The notes: generated by a model from the letters alone, not told the origin. Numbered from the stretch's first letter, positions 25,706 to 35,261 are shown. The stretch is 64,000 nt of DNA from Alteraurantiacibacter aquimixticola (GCF_004965515.1 NZ_SSHH01000001.1:747280-811279); one strand, 5' to 3'. Program-made: numbers and translations.

Positions 25706-26569
25706 ATGTTTGCAGCTATCGGGATCGTTATCCTGCTGATCATGGTGTTCGGGGGATTCGTGATCGCTGGCGGGTCGCTTGGCCCGGTGCTGGCGGCCGT
25801 GCCGCTGGAGATGATGATTATCGGCGGCGCCGCGCTGGGGGCGACGGTCGCCGGCAATTCCATGCACGAATTGAAGCTGTTGGGCGCGGGACTTGGCAAG
25901 GTGTTCAAGGGCCCGCGCTATTCGGACCAGGACCATGTCGATGCCATTGCGCTGACCAGCAAGATGATGAAGATGCTCAAGACCGAAGGGCCGGTGGCGC
26001 TGGAATCGCATGTCACCAATCCCAAGGATTCGACGATCTTCGCCGAATATCCCGCGCTGCTGGCAGACCCGGCGGTGACCAATCTGATCTGCGACACGCT
26101 GACGCTGCTGGTCGTCTCCTCCGGCTCGCTCGACACCCATGCGGTGGAGGATGTGATGGACAATGCCATCAAGTCCGAACTGCACGAGATGGAAGAGCCC
26201 GCCCATGCGCTGCAATCGCTGGCCGATGCGCTGCCGGCGCTGGGTATCGTTGCCGCCGTTCTGGGCGTGATCAAGACCATGGGCTCGATCGACGAGCCGC
26301 CTTCGGTTCTGGGTGGCATGATCGGTTCGGCGCTGGTCGGGACCTTCCTTGGCGTGCTGCTCGCCTATGGCATCGTCGGCCCGCTCGCCGGGAGGCTGAA
26401 GCAGGTCAATTCGCATGACGCGCAGATCCTCCAATCGATCAAGCAGGTGCTGATCGCCTCGCTTCACGGCTATCCTCAGCCGCTGGTGGTCGAAAGTGCC
26501 CGTTCGGGCCTGCCGCCCGCCCATCGCCCGCCGCTGACCGACCTGCTCGATGCGCTGAGGGGCAAGTAA
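25706..26569 (+). CDS. motA: Flagellar stator protein MotA
   Basis: 287 residues, a usual length for proton-type MotA. Four membrane helices: two at the N-terminus (GIVILLIMVFGGFVIAGGSL, MMIIGGAALGATVAGN), then a long cytoplasmic loop with torque residues, and two at the C-terminus (ALGIVAAVLGVIKTMG, GSALVGTFLGVLLAYGIVGP). It is the canonical MotA and is followed one base later by motB. AAGGGAAGG lies upstream of the ATG. Confidence 0.95.
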   Translation: MFAAIGIVILLIMVFGGFVIAGGSLGPVLAAVPLEMMIIGGAALGATVAGNSMHELKLLGAGLGKVFKGPRYSDQDHVDAIALTSKMMKMLKTEGPVALESHVTNPKDSTIFAEYPALLADPAVTNLICDTLTLLVVSSGSLDTHAVEDVMDNAIKSELHEMEEPAHALQSLADALPALGIVAAVLGVIKTMGSIDEPPSVLGGMIGSALVGTFLGVLLAYGIVGPLAGRLKQVNSHDAQILQSIKQVLIASLHGYPQPLVVESARSGLPPAHRPPLTDLLDALRGK

Positions 26570-26570
26570 C

Positions 26571-27425
26571 ATGGCGACAGCGCCAGCTCCCCTGCCGGAG
26601 GAAGCCATTCCTGCGCCGATCATCGTCAAGAAGGTGATCGTCTCTGGCGGAGATGGCCATCACGGTGGCGCGTGGAAAGTCGCCTATGCCGACTTCGTGA
26701 CCGCGATGATGGCCTTCTTCCTGCTGCTGTGGCTGCTGGGTGCGACGACTGAGGACCAGCGCAAGGGCCTGGCCGACTATTTCACGCCCACGCTGGTCAA
26801 GATGCGTGAACAGAGCGCGGGATCGGACGGCATGCTGGGCGGCTCATCCATCACCGATGTCGACAATTATCCCAATGCCGCGGGGCAGACCGGCACGATG
26901 TCGATCACGATCCCGCGCGGTACCAAGGGCGGTCCGAAAGAAGGCGGTGCCGAGGAGGCCGAGCGGCGGCGCGCGGAGATCGCCCGGCAGATCCAGGAAA
27001 GGATCGCGGCGGTCGAACGGCTGCGGCACCTTACGCGCCAGGTGCGGGTGATGCGCACACCCGAAGGCATTCGCATCGACCTGGTCGATGATGCCGATTT
27101 CTCCATGTTCCACCTCAGCTCCACCGTGCTGGTACCTGAAGCGCGCGAATTGCTGGGCATCGTGGCGGAAGCCGTTGAGCCGCAAGGCGCCCAGATCGTC
27201 ATTCGCGGCCATACCGATGCGCTGCGCTGGCGAGCGGGCGGGGGTGCGAATAACTGGTCGCTCTCCACCGGCCGGGCCGAGGCGACGCGCCAGCAAATGC
27301 TGCTGACCGGCATTCCGGAGGCGCGCTTCGACCGGATCGAAGGCGTCGCCGATCGTGAATTGCTGGTGCGTGACGATCCGGCCGATCCGCGCAATCGCCG
27401 CATCTCGATCCTGCTCTTGCAGTAA
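26571..27425 (+). CDS. motB: Flagellar stator protein MotB
   Basis: 284 residues. One membrane helix with the proton-binding Asp41 (AYADFVTAMMAFFLLLWLLG), a plug/linker region, and a C-terminal OmpA-like domain for peptidoglycan anchoring (IVIRGHTDALRW, LSTGRAEATRQQ, NRRISILLLQ). Forms the proton channel with MotA. This is the standard stator of the flagellum, in contrast to the reduced pair at 16525-17657. Confidence 0.95.
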   Translation: MATAPAPLPEEAIPAPIIVKKVIVSGGDGHHGGAWKVAYADFVTAMMAFFLLLWLLGATTEDQRKGLADYFTPTLVKMREQSAGSDGMLGGSSITDVDNYPNAAGQTGTMSITIPRGTKGGPKEGGAEEAERRRAEIARQIQERIAAVERLRHLTRQVRVMRTPEGIRIDLVDDADFSMFHLSSTVLVPEARELLGIVAEAVEPQGAQIVIRGHTDALRWRAGGGANNWSLSTGRAEATRQQMLLTGIPEARFDRIEGVADRELLVRDDPADPRNRRISILLLQ

Positions 27426-27483
27426 AGGACTGTTCCCGGAAGCCTTCGGAAAACTGCCTAGGCAGGTGCTGGAGATCGCTCAA

Positions 27484-27503
27484 CCATGCCCGTTTACGCA
27501 TGG
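27484..27503. repeat. Short inverted repeat between motB and the HAD gene
   Basis: CCATGC-N8-GCATGG, perfect 6-bp arms, in the 111-bp gap after motB. No T-run follows, so it is not a clear terminator; it could be a weak hairpin or a protein-binding site for the following two-gene unit. Confidence 0.35.
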
Positions 27504-27536
27504 CCCTCCCAATAGGAGCCACGCAGGAGCAAGGCC

Positions 27537-29942
27537 TTGACGATCAGCATCAAGCCGCATGACATCGCCCATCTGTTGGACCGTTTCCCGCAGGCGACAT
27601 GCCTGTCGCTCGACTGTTTCGACACGCTGATCTGGCGCGATACGCATGCGCCGGCAGACATATTCCGCGCGCTTCCTGGTATCAGTGCTGCTCAACGTGC
27701 GGGTGCCGAACGCAAGGCACGCAAGGCGCAGGACTTGGCGGGCAAGGGCACCGAGGTGTCGATAGGGCAGATCTACGCCCGCCTCATGCCCAATGCCAAA
27801 CCCGCCGCGCGCGAGGAGGCGATTGCCGCCGAATTGCTGGCCGAGGCGCGCCATTGCTATGCCTTTGCGCCCACGGTTGAGCTGATGCGGGCCGCCCGCG
27901 AACGCGGGCTCGATATCGTGATCGTCTCCGACACCTATCTGGACGAGGAGCAACTGCGCACCTTGATCGCGACTTCGGCCGGAGAGGATGTCGCCGCGCT
28001 GATCGACCGGATCTTCTGTTCCAGCACGCATGGCCATTCCAAGGCGGGCGGTCTCTACCGGCATGTGCTCAAGAAGCTGAAGCATACTCCTGAAGCGATC
28101 GTCCATCTGGGTGACAATTTCGCCGCCGACGTCGAGGGTGTCGCGCCGCTGGGCGTCCAGGCCGTTCATCTCGAGCAGTGGAGCGATGGCGCGCGCCAGC
28201 GCCTGCGGCTGGAAGCGGGGATGGACGCGATGATCCACGCGCGCGGCGGGACAGATGCCCCGTCGCTGCAACCGCACCGCGCCGCCATGGCGCTGGGCGA
28301 GCCTCAACTGGAGGATCCCGCCGCCCGGCTGGGTGCCGCGCTGCTTGGCCCGGTGCTCCATTCCTATGACGCTTGGTTGCGAGATGAAGCGGCTGCGCTG
28401 GAGAAGGCGCACGGTGCAAAGGTCCACCGGCTGTTCCTGATGCGCGACGGCCATTTGCCACAGCTGATCCATGAACGGCGCAGCGGCGGGACTGCGGCCC
28501 ATGCCGCCGAACTCAGCCGCTTTACCGCTACCGCTGCCCATTTCACCGATGACGCGGCCATCGCCGCCTATGTCGAGGAAGAGCTGGGCCATCGCCCGCA
28601 AACGCTCGCCCGCCAGCTGCTGATGCCGGAAGAGCGCATCGCCAGCCTGCTCGATGGAATGTCGATGCGGGATGGCAGCCTGGCGCTACTCAAGGAAAGC
28701 CGCAGCGGTGCCTTCCGCAAGGCCACAAGGCGTGCCTCGCGCGCCTTTGCCGATCGCCTTTGCGCGCATGTCCGCCAGCTCTGCGATCCGCAACCCGGCG
28801 ACGTGCTGATGCTGGTCGATCTCGGCTATAATGGCTCGGTGCAGAACCGCATCGACGGCGTGCTGGCTGACCGTTTGGGAGTGCATGTCGCGGGACGCTA
28901 CCTGCTGCTGCGCGAGAGGGATTGTCCCGGCCTCGACAAACTCGGCCTGATCGATGCGCGTCATTACGACGCCGAGATGCTCGATGCGATGTGCGCCAAT
29001 GTCGCGCTGCTCGAACAGCTATGCACCAAGGCGCAGGGCTCTGTCGTCGACTATGACGAAGACGGTACGCCCATTCGCGGCGCCATCGATATCAAGCAGC
29101 AGCAGAGCGAGGTTCGCGAACGCGTGCAGGCCGGCTGCCTCGCTTTCCAGGATTGGGCCGAGGGCGCGATGATCCGGCAGGGACGCGACGAGATGGAAGC
29201 GTTGTGGCGCAAGGGTGCGGCCAGCGTGCTGATGCGATCGATGTATCTGCCGCTGCCGGAAGAGCTGGAGGTGGTCTCCGCCTTCCAGCATGACGTGAAC
29301 CTCGGCACCGAACGCACCGTGCCGCTGTTCGATCGCAAGGTTGCGCGCGAAGGGCTGCGCCAGCGCGGCCTGTTCTACATGAACGGGGCAGAGCGCATGT
29401 ACCTGCCCGCCGAGATCGATGGCGAGGGGATGGCGACGCGCCTCAGCCTGCTCGCCCATCGTCGTTTCAACCTGCCTTTCACTTTCGCCGATTTCGCCGG
29501 TGCGCCGATCGCGCTGCCGGTGATCTTCGCCGATGCCAGGAGCGCCAGCCACCGCATGGTAGAAGCGACCCCCACGCATGACGGTTTCTACACCGCCGCC
29601 ATCCCGGTGGGGGAGGGGCGGCTGACTGTCGCCCCGCAATTCGGTGCGCTTTACGAATGGGTGGAACTGGCCGGCTGCACCTTCGTGCCCGTGGAGGACT
29701 ATGTCTCCGGCAAGCACGAGGCGCTGCGCCACGAATTCCCCGCCGATCCGCAATTCGAAGGGATCAGCAATGCGGGCGGAGGCCTGCTCCATTGCCACAG
29801 CGATGCCGGGGTGATGATGGTGCCGCCGCCCGCCGCGATCATGGACCAGCCCATGCTGCTGGCCTGCACCTTCCGCCCCATCGTTCACCGCGCCGGTGCG
29901 AAGAAAACTCTCATTTCCGAAGATGAAAGGGCTGTTGCATGA
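27537..29942 (+). CDS. Large HAD-superfamily protein (COG5610-like), possible flagellin-modification enzyme
   Basis: 801 residues from TTG 27537, with AGGAG seven bases upstream. The N-terminal HAD domain has all four motifs: DCFDT (26-30), VSDT (130-133), Lys169 in SKAGG, and GDNFAADVEG (192-201). The middle region has FLMRDGHLPQLIHE (around residues 300), a second motif seen in COG5610-type proteins. The C-terminal 250 residues are unassigned. These proteins are often found with glycan-processing genes. Position between motB and flagellin, in an overlapping pair with a methyltransferase, suggests that it acts on a nucleotide-sugar or modified residue for flagellin decoration. That role is inference. 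Confidence 0.7.
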   Translation: MTISIKPHDIAHLLDRFPQATCLSLDCFDTLIWRDTHAPADIFRALPGISAAQRAGAERKARKAQDLAGKGTEVSIGQIYARLMPNAKPAAREEAIAAELLAEARHCYAFAPTVELMRAARERGLDIVIVSDTYLDEEQLRTLIATSAGEDVAALIDRIFCSSTHGHSKAGGLYRHVLKKLKHTPEAIVHLGDNFAADVEGVAPLGVQAVHLEQWSDGARQRLRLEAGMDAMIHARGGTDAPSLQPHRAAMALGEPQLEDPAARLGAALLGPVLHSYDAWLRDEAAALEKAHGAKVHRLFLMRDGHLPQLIHERRSGGTAAHAAELSRFTATAAHFTDDAAIAAYVEEELGHRPQTLARQLLMPEERIASLLDGMSMRDGSLALLKESRSGAFRKATRRASRAFADRLCAHVRQLCDPQPGDVLMLVDLGYNGSVQNRIDGVLADRLGVHVAGRYLLLRERDCPGLDKLGLIDARHYDAEMLDAMCANVALLEQLCTKAQGSVVDYDEDGTPIRGAIDIKQQQSEVRERVQAGCLAFQDWAEGAMIRQGRDEMEALWRKGAASVLMRSMYLPLPEELEVVSAFQHDVNLGTERTVPLFDRKVAREGLRQRGLFYMNGAERMYLPAEIDGEGMATRLSLLAHRRFNLPFTFADFAGAPIALPVIFADARSASHRMVEATPTHDGFYTAAIPVGEGRLTVAPQFGALYEWVELAGCTFVPVEDYVSGKHEALRHEFPADPQFEGISNAGGGLLHCHSDAGVMMVPPPAAIMDQPMLLACTFRPIVHRAGAKKTLISEDERAVA

Positions 29943-30754
29943 CCCAGCTTCTTATCCACTCCATGGCCGAATTCGCGCCCAGCATCATCCAGCCTTGCCT
30001 GGATCGCGCTGGCGTTGCCGATATTACCGAGATTGGCGCCGAATTTGGCGGCATGTCCACTATCCTCGCCGATCACTGCGCCCGAGCGGGCGGTACGCTG
30101 ACCAGCGTCGATCCCACGCCCAAGCGCGAATTCCTCGACTGGGTGGATCAGCACGAAGCAGTGCATCATGTGGCCGAGCCGAGCCTTGAGGCGCTGGAGC
30201 ATCTCGGCCCGGCGGATGCGTGGTTCGTCGATGGCGATCACAACTACTACACTGTCTACCACGAGATGAAGGCGATCGATGCGATCTGCCGTCGCGAGGA
30301 CAAGCCGCTGCTGGCCTTCCTTCACGACATCAGCTGGCCCTGCGCCCGGCGCGATTGCTATTATGCGCCCGACCGCATTCCCGAAGAGCACCGCCACCCC
30401 TTCAGCTATGATGCCGGCGTGCATGTGGACGACAATGCCATACGCATGAATCGCGGCTGGCGCGGCATGGGCCAGTTCGCCTGGGCTTTGAAGGAAGGCG
30501 GGCCGAAGAATGGCGTGTTGACGGCGGTGGAGGATTTCCTCGCTGAAGCCGATAGCGATGAGCGTCCGCTCGTCTTCGCGCATGTGCCGGCTGTGTTCGG
30601 GCTGGGCGTCGTGTTCGATGCGGGCGCCGAATGGGCGGAGGAGCTTGCCGGTATCCTGCTGCCCTGGCACCAGAACGAACTGATCGCCAAGCTGGAAGTC
30701 AATCGCCTGCGCAATTACCTGGCGGTGATCGACTGGCAGGATCGTCAAGCCTGA
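29939..30754 (+). CDS. Class I SAM-dependent methyltransferase, flagellar locus
   Basis: 271 residues, overlapping the HAD gene (ATGA). The SAM-binding motif I is EIGAEFGGMSTILADH, followed by acidic motif SVDPTPKREFLDW and WFVDGDHNYYTVYHEM, typical of the Methyltransf_24 group. The C-terminal half is His/Trp-rich (HDISWPCARRDCYY) and may bind a metal or the acceptor. Likely partner of the HAD protein in modifying flagellin or its glycan, because the flagellin gene is the next gene. The target is not known. Confidence 0.75.
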   Translation: MTQLLIHSMAEFAPSIIQPCLDRAGVADITEIGAEFGGMSTILADHCARAGGTLTSVDPTPKREFLDWVDQHEAVHHVAEPSLEALEHLGPADAWFVDGDHNYYTVYHEMKAIDAICRREDKPLLAFLHDISWPCARRDCYYAPDRIPEEHRHPFSYDAGVHVDDNAIRMNRGWRGMGQFAWALKEGGPKNGVLTAVEDFLAEADSDERPLVFAHVPAVFGLGVVFDAGAEWAEELAGILLPWHQNELIAKLEVNRLRNYLAVIDWQDRQA

Positions 30755-30833
30755 CGGCTATTGCTGGAGCAGGCCGAAGCGGTCGAATAGCTCCTCCCCC
30801 CTTTGCCTTCGTTCCCAGAACCCGCAAAGCAAA

Positions 30834-30861
30834 ACGGCCCGGAACCGAAGTTCCGGGCCGT
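30834..30861 (-). terminator. Rho-independent terminator of flagellin
   Basis: Perfect 12-bp stem (ACGGCCCGGAAC/GTTCCGGGCCGT) with a CGAA/TTCG loop. On the minus strand the stem is followed by TTTTGCTTTG. It lies 43 bases after the flagellin stop. Confidence 0.85.
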
Positions 30862-30903
30862 CAGGGTAGGGGGAGAGAGGGATTGTCCCCCTATCGGTGC
30901 CTC

Positions 30904-31722
30904 TTAGCGCAGCAGCGAGAGGACGTTCTGCTGGCTCTGGTTGGCCTGCGCCAGCATCGCGGTGGAGGCCTGGCTCAGGATCTGTGCCTTGGCGAGGGCA
31001 GTCGTTTCTTCCGAATAGTCGGTATCCACGATCCGCGAACGCGCGTCGGACAGGTTGACCGAGTTGGTGGTCAGGTTGTTGATCGCCGATTCCAGGCGGC
31101 TCTGGCCGGCACCCAGCGTACCGCGGGCGGCGCTGATCGAATCCAGGGCGTTGTCGACATTGGTGATCGTCGTCCCCGCAGCCGCTGCGGTCGACACGTC
31201 GAGTGCGGTGGCCGAGATATTGGTGCCGTCGATCGCCTTGCTGGTCAGCGTCACCGTGTCGGTGGCGTTGGTGGCGATAGTCACCGAGACATCGGAACCC
31301 GAAGTCGTGCTGAACAGCGTCACGCCGTTGAACTGCGTGTTCGCAAGGATGTCGCTGATCTGCGACTGCAGTTCGTCGACTTCCGAGTCCATATAGCCGC
31401 GGTCGGTGTCGGAATAGGTTTCCGTCTTCGACTGGATGGCCAGTTCGCGAACGCGCTGCAGCATGTTGGTCACTTCGTTCAGTGCGCCTTCTGCGGTCTG
31501 CGCCAGGGCGATGCCGTCATTGGCGTTGCGGACGCCCTGCTTCATGGCGCGGATGTCGCTGGTCATCGTGGTCGAAATGGCGAGGCCGGCGGCATCGTCC
31601 TTCGCACCGTTGATGCGCTTGCCGGTCGACAGGCGTTCCATCGCCTGGCTCTGCATACGATCGGCCATGTTGGATGCGTTCGAGGCGCGCAGGGCACTGA
31701 TGTTCGTGTTGATAACAGCCAT
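30904..31722 (-). CDS. fliC: Flagellin
   Basis: 272 residues. The conserved D0/D1 ends are intact: MAVINTNISALRASNASNMA and RLSTGKRINGAKDDAAGLAI at the N-terminus, SQASTAMLAQANQSQQNVLS at the C-terminus. The variable middle is short, so the filament surface domain is minimal. Only one flagellin gene is present in the window. AGGAG precedes the ATG, a strong terminator follows, and the gene stands alone on the minus strand between the modification pair and the sigma-54 activator. Confidence 0.97.
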   Translation of the reverse strand: MAVINTNISALRASNASNMADRMQSQAMERLSTGKRINGAKDDAAGLAISTTMTSDIRAMKQGVRNANDGIALAQTAEGALNEVTNMLQRVRELAIQSKTETYSDTDRGYMDSEVDELQSQISDILANTQFNGVTLFSTTSGSDVSVTIATNATDTVTLTSKAIDGTNISATALDVSTAAAAGTTITNVDNALDSISAARGTLGAGQSRLESAINNLTTNSVNLSDARSRIVDTDYSEETTALAKAQILSQASTAMLAQANQSQQNVLSLLR

Positions 31723-31815
31723 TGGTAGTCTCCTGGTTTGTCCAAGTCTTCAGGTGTTCAAGGTCTTCTAGCCGCAGCCCGCATTCGGTTCGTTTCGGCG
31801 CGGCTGCCACCACCA

Positions 31816-31858
31816 AGAGCGGCCCCTGCGAAAAATGTTTAAGCGCCGCCGCCGATCG
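31816..31858. promoter_or_regulatory. Candidate sigma-28 promoters, both directions
   Basis: On the minus strand TAAA (31841-31838), 14 bases, then GCCGCTCT (31823-31816) resembles the sigma-28 pattern TAAA-N15-GCCGATAA and lies about 95 bp before flagellin. On the plus strand AAATGTTT (31833-31840), 10 bases, then GCCGATCG (31851-31858) is also similar and points to the activator gene. Neither is a full match and they overlap. Confidence 0.35.
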
Positions 31859-31956
31859 GACCTGCTGCAAAATTAGGTGTTCCTACGGGGACTTAAGTTC
31901 GCCCTTCATTGGCCGTTGCCGGGCCATTTATGGGGGCGACAAAAGTAAACGGGGGC

Positions 31957-33237
31957 ATGCAGATGGTGCGCGTTTTTTCTACTGAGGCGCTCGAAAAAAA
32001 TCATCCGCAGCTGGCGGCACATGCCAATGCGGTGCTGCCCAGCTGGCCGGGAGAAGGCGCGGTGATGCTGTGCGAAGGCACGCAGGACCTGCCCGCTCGC
32101 AGGCGCGAGGATCGCATGGTCGTGCTGCGGAAGGGAGATCAAGCCTCGCTGAAGCTGCTAGGTGCCAATGGGCTGGAGTTGACGTACGATAGCGGAGCGT
32201 CCGCTTCGGCCCGCGCGGCCCTGCTCGCCGCCTCCGCCGGATCGCAGGACCCGGTCTTTGCCGACACGGGCTCGATTGCCATGATCACGCTCGCACGCCG
32301 CGTGGCGGAAAGCGATATCCCGGTGCTGCTGGAAGGTCCGACCGGAACGGGCAAGGAAGTGCTCGCGCGCTTCGTTCACAAGGCCAGCACCCGCGCTGCC
32401 GGCCCGTTCATCGCGGTCAATTGCGCCGCCATGCCCGAAGCCATGCTGGAAGCGATGCTGTTCGGCCACCGCAAGGGTGCCTTCACCGGCGCGACGGAGG
32501 CGAGCGAAGGCTTCTTCCGCGCGGCCGATGGCGGCACGTTGCTGCTCGATGAACTGGGCGAGATGCCGCTTGGACTGCAGGCCAAGCTTCTGCGCGCATT
32601 GCAGGAAGGCGAAGTGGTGCCGCTGGGCCAGGCGCAGCCCGTGCCGGTCGATGTTCGCGTGATTGCTTGTACCAATCGCGACCTGCCTGCCGAAATCGCC
32701 GCCGGGCGTTTCCGCGAAGACCTTTATTACCGTCTCAACGTCTTTCCCCTGCGGCTGGAAGCTTTGCGCGAAAGGCGCGGCGATATTGCGCCGCTCGCCT
32801 TTGCCATGGTGCTGCGCCACGCTTCCAGCCGCGAACTCCTGCCGTGGATCACCGAAGAGGCGCTGGCGAAGCTGGAGGCGCATAACTGGCCCGGCAATGT
32901 CCGCGAGCTGGAGAATGTCATCCGCCGCGCGCTGTTGATGGCGGGCGATGCGCCCGAGATCACCGCGGCTCACATCATGTTCGATCATGCCGTGCGGCCC
33001 GTCGCCGCTGCGGCATCGCCCGCCGGTTCCCCGGCCCCCCTTTCAACCGGCGGGCGCAAACTTTCGGCCATCGTGCGCAATTCCGAAGCGCAGGCCATCA
33101 TCGATACGCTGGAACAGAATTCCGGCAACCGCCTCGCAACGGCCAAGGCGCTGGGGATTTCGGAGCGTACCTTGCGCTACCGCCTCGCCTCTCTGCGTGA
33201 AGCCGGGATGCTGGCAGCGGCGGGAGGTGCGCGATGA
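31957..33237 (+). CDS. Sigma-54-dependent flagellar activator (FlbD/FleQ-like)
   Basis: 426 residues from ATG 31957; ATG 31963 is an alternative with better spacing from GGGGG. The N-terminal 100 residues do not resemble a receiver domain. The AAA+ core has Walker A GPTGTGKE (127-134), the sigma-54 contact loop GAFTGA (174-179), Walker B GGTLLLDELGEM and the arginine region FREDLYYRLNVFPLRL. The C-terminus is a Fis-type helix-turn-helix (NRLATAKALGISERTLRYRL). It should activate the sigma-54 promoters at 15226-15241 and 17792-17808. Lack of a receiver means control by another route, for example a FliX-like partner or nucleotide binding. Confidence 0.92.
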   Translation: MQMVRVFSTEALEKNHPQLAAHANAVLPSWPGEGAVMLCEGTQDLPARRREDRMVVLRKGDQASLKLLGANGLELTYDSGASASARAALLAASAGSQDPVFADTGSIAMITLARRVAESDIPVLLEGPTGTGKEVLARFVHKASTRAAGPFIAVNCAAMPEAMLEAMLFGHRKGAFTGATEASEGFFRAADGGTLLLDELGEMPLGLQAKLLRALQEGEVVPLGQAQPVPVDVRVIACTNRDLPAEIAAGRFREDLYYRLNVFPLRLEALRERRGDIAPLAFAMVLRHASSRELLPWITEEALAKLEAHNWPGNVRELENVIRRALLMAGDAPEITAAHIMFDHAVRPVAAAASPAGSPAPLSTGGRKLSAIVRNSEAQAIIDTLEQNSGNRLATAKALGISERTLRYRLASLREAGMLAAAGGAR

Positions 33238-33614
33238 GCTCGATCAATGCCACCGGCGCCGCAGGCCTGCAGCAGGTGATGGCGCTGCGCCAGCAGGTGA
33301 TGCAGCAATCCGATGCGCTCAAGAGCCTGCGCGAAGCAGGCGTGAGCGGCGGTACGGTCAGCACCGGTGCGGCCAATGGCAGCGAGACGATCGGCGGCGG
33401 CTTTGCCGACACGCTGAAATCGACGCTCGAACAGGTCAGCGCCGCGCAGGCCAAATCGAGCGACATCACCGCAGCCTATGAACGTGGCGAAGTGACCGAT
33501 GTCGCCCAGGTGATGATGGCGCGGCAGGAATCGGGCGTTGCTTTCGAAGCGACGCTGCAGGTCCGCAACAAGCTGCTTTCCGCCTACCAGGAAATCATGC
33601 GGATGGGAGTTTGA
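33234..33614 (+). CDS. fliE: Flagellar MS-ring/rod adapter FliE
   Basis: 126 residues, overlapping the activator gene by four bases. C-terminal conserved region: FADTLKSTLEQVSAAQAKSS and FEATLQVRNKLLSAYQEIMRM. It joins the MS ring (FliF) to the rod protein FlgB and is the first exported rod component. Followed by fliF three bases later. Confidence 0.94.
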   Translation: MSSINATGAAGLQQVMALRQQVMQQSDALKSLREAGVSGGTVSTGAANGSETIGGGFADTLKSTLEQVSAAQAKSSDITAAYERGEVTDVAQVMMARQESGVAFEATLQVRNKLLSAYQEIMRMGV

Positions 33615-33617
33615 TAG

Positions 33618-35261
33618 ATGGCAGATGCCAATCTTCCCGCTTCGCCCGCACCCACGCTGGCAATGCCCATGGGTGGCGATGGCGCTTCCCTTACCGACCG
33701 GCTGAAGAGCTTCGCAGCACAGCCCGCCATTCGCCGCAGCCTGCCAGCATTGGCGGGCCTCGGCACGCTGGCGGGCGTGGCGGCGCTTTATATGACGCTC
33801 GCCGACGGGCCCAGCCGGGTGCTCTATTCCAGTCTTTCCGATGCCGAACGCGCGGGCGTGGTCTCCACGCTGGAAGCGGGCGCGATCGACTATGACATTG
33901 ACCCCGCCACCGGCATGGTCAGCGTGGCGGAGGACGATCTCTACCGTGCGCGCATGCTCGTCGCTTCCGACGGCACGCTCGCCAATCCGGACAGCACCAG
34001 CGAAATGCTCGATGCCATCCCGCTCGGGTCCAGCCGCACGCTGGAAGGCGAGCGGCTGCGCAATGTGCGTGAGCGGGAGCTGATGCGCACGATCCAGGAA
34101 ATCAACGGCGTCGAAAGCGTGCGCGTGCATCTCGCCTCGCCAGAACGCTCGGTCTTCGTGCGCGAGAATGTCGCGCCCAGCGCTTCGGTCATGCTGCGGC
34201 TGGCGCGCGGACGCACGCTCTCGCCCGACCAGGTGCAGGCGATCGTCAACCTCGTCGCAGGGTCGGTCCCCGGCCTTTCGCCCTCCGCCGTGCGCGTGGT
34301 CGACCAGTCCGGCCGGCTGCTCTCCGATACCGGCGGCAATGCCGGCGACGATTTGCAATTGCAGCGCGAGTTCGAGGAGAAGCTGCGGCTGCAGGTCTCC
34401 CAACTGCTCACGCCGATGCTGGGCGAGGGGAACTTCTCCAGCCAGGTACAGGTCGAACTCGACCTCACCGAAATGACGCAGGCGCGCGAAAGCTATGACA
34501 ATGACGGCGTCGTGCGCTCTGTCAGCGAAAGCCGCTCTGTGACGGGTGGCGAGCAAGTGGCAGGCGGCATTCCCGGCGCTACCGCGAACATGCCGCCCGA
34601 CCAGGCGGTGCTGGAACAGGGCCCGCCGCAGGGCAATGCCGCGCAGACGCAGACCATGCCGCAGGACGGGCAGACCAGCTCGCAGCGCACCTATGAGCTG
34701 GGCCGCGAAGTCGCCGTGACCTCCACCCGCCCGGGCGGCGTGCGCCGTATCTCGGTCGCCGTGGCCCTGAGCGAGGAGGCCTTGCAGGCAATCCAGCCCG
34801 CCACTGCCGAACAGGTGCAGCAGCTGGTTTCAGCAGCCGTTGGCGCCGATCCGCAGCGCGGCGACCAGGTCACCGTGATCGCGGGCGCATTCGGGCCGGT
34901 GGAGGAGGACGAAACGCCCTTCTACGACACCAGCTGGTTCGCCATGGCCTTGCGCTATGGCTCCGCCCTTATCGCTCTGCTGCTGGGCCTGCTCCTGGGC
35001 GTGCGCCCGATCATCAACGCGCTGCGCGGACCGGAAAGCGATGGCACGGCGCTGGAAGAGGGCGAGGAAGGCGGCGAGGGCGGGGTGCAAGTCCTCTCTG
35101 CCGCGAATGGTGGCACCGCAGGTGGAGCTATCGCCACGCGGCCCGAGGACCTGCGTGAGCAGGTCGAGCTGGCGCGCAGGCTCGCCGAAGAACAGCCCGA
35201 TCGTGCGGTCGCGGCATTGCGCCGCATGCTTGCTGCTCCCGCACCGGAGTCCGCCTCATGA
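33618..35261 (+). CDS. fliF: Flagellar MS-ring protein FliF
   Basis: 547 residues. Two membrane helices, near residues 40-60 and 440-465, flank the large periplasmic ring-building region (RVLYSSLSDAERAGVVSTLE, NVRERELMRTIQEINGVESV). The C-terminal cytoplasmic tail binds FliG. It forms the base ring that houses the export gate. ATGA overlap with fliG. Confidence 0.96.
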   Translation: MADANLPASPAPTLAMPMGGDGASLTDRLKSFAAQPAIRRSLPALAGLGTLAGVAALYMTLADGPSRVLYSSLSDAERAGVVSTLEAGAIDYDIDPATGMVSVAEDDLYRARMLVASDGTLANPDSTSEMLDAIPLGSSRTLEGERLRNVRERELMRTIQEINGVESVRVHLASPERSVFVRENVAPSASVMLRLARGRTLSPDQVQAIVNLVAGSVPGLSPSAVRVVDQSGRLLSDTGGNAGDDLQLQREFEEKLRLQVSQLLTPMLGEGNFSSQVQVELDLTEMTQARESYDNDGVVRSVSESRSVTGGEQVAGGIPGATANMPPDQAVLEQGPPQGNAAQTQTMPQDGQTSSQRTYELGREVAVTSTRPGGVRRISVAVALSEEALQAIQPATAEQVQQLVSAAVGADPQRGDQVTVIAGAFGPVEEDETPFYDTSWFAMALRYGSALIALLLGLLLGVRPIINALRGPESDGTALEEGEEGGEGGVQVLSAANGGTAGGAIATRPEDLREQVELARRLAEEQPDRAVAALRRMLAAPAPESAS

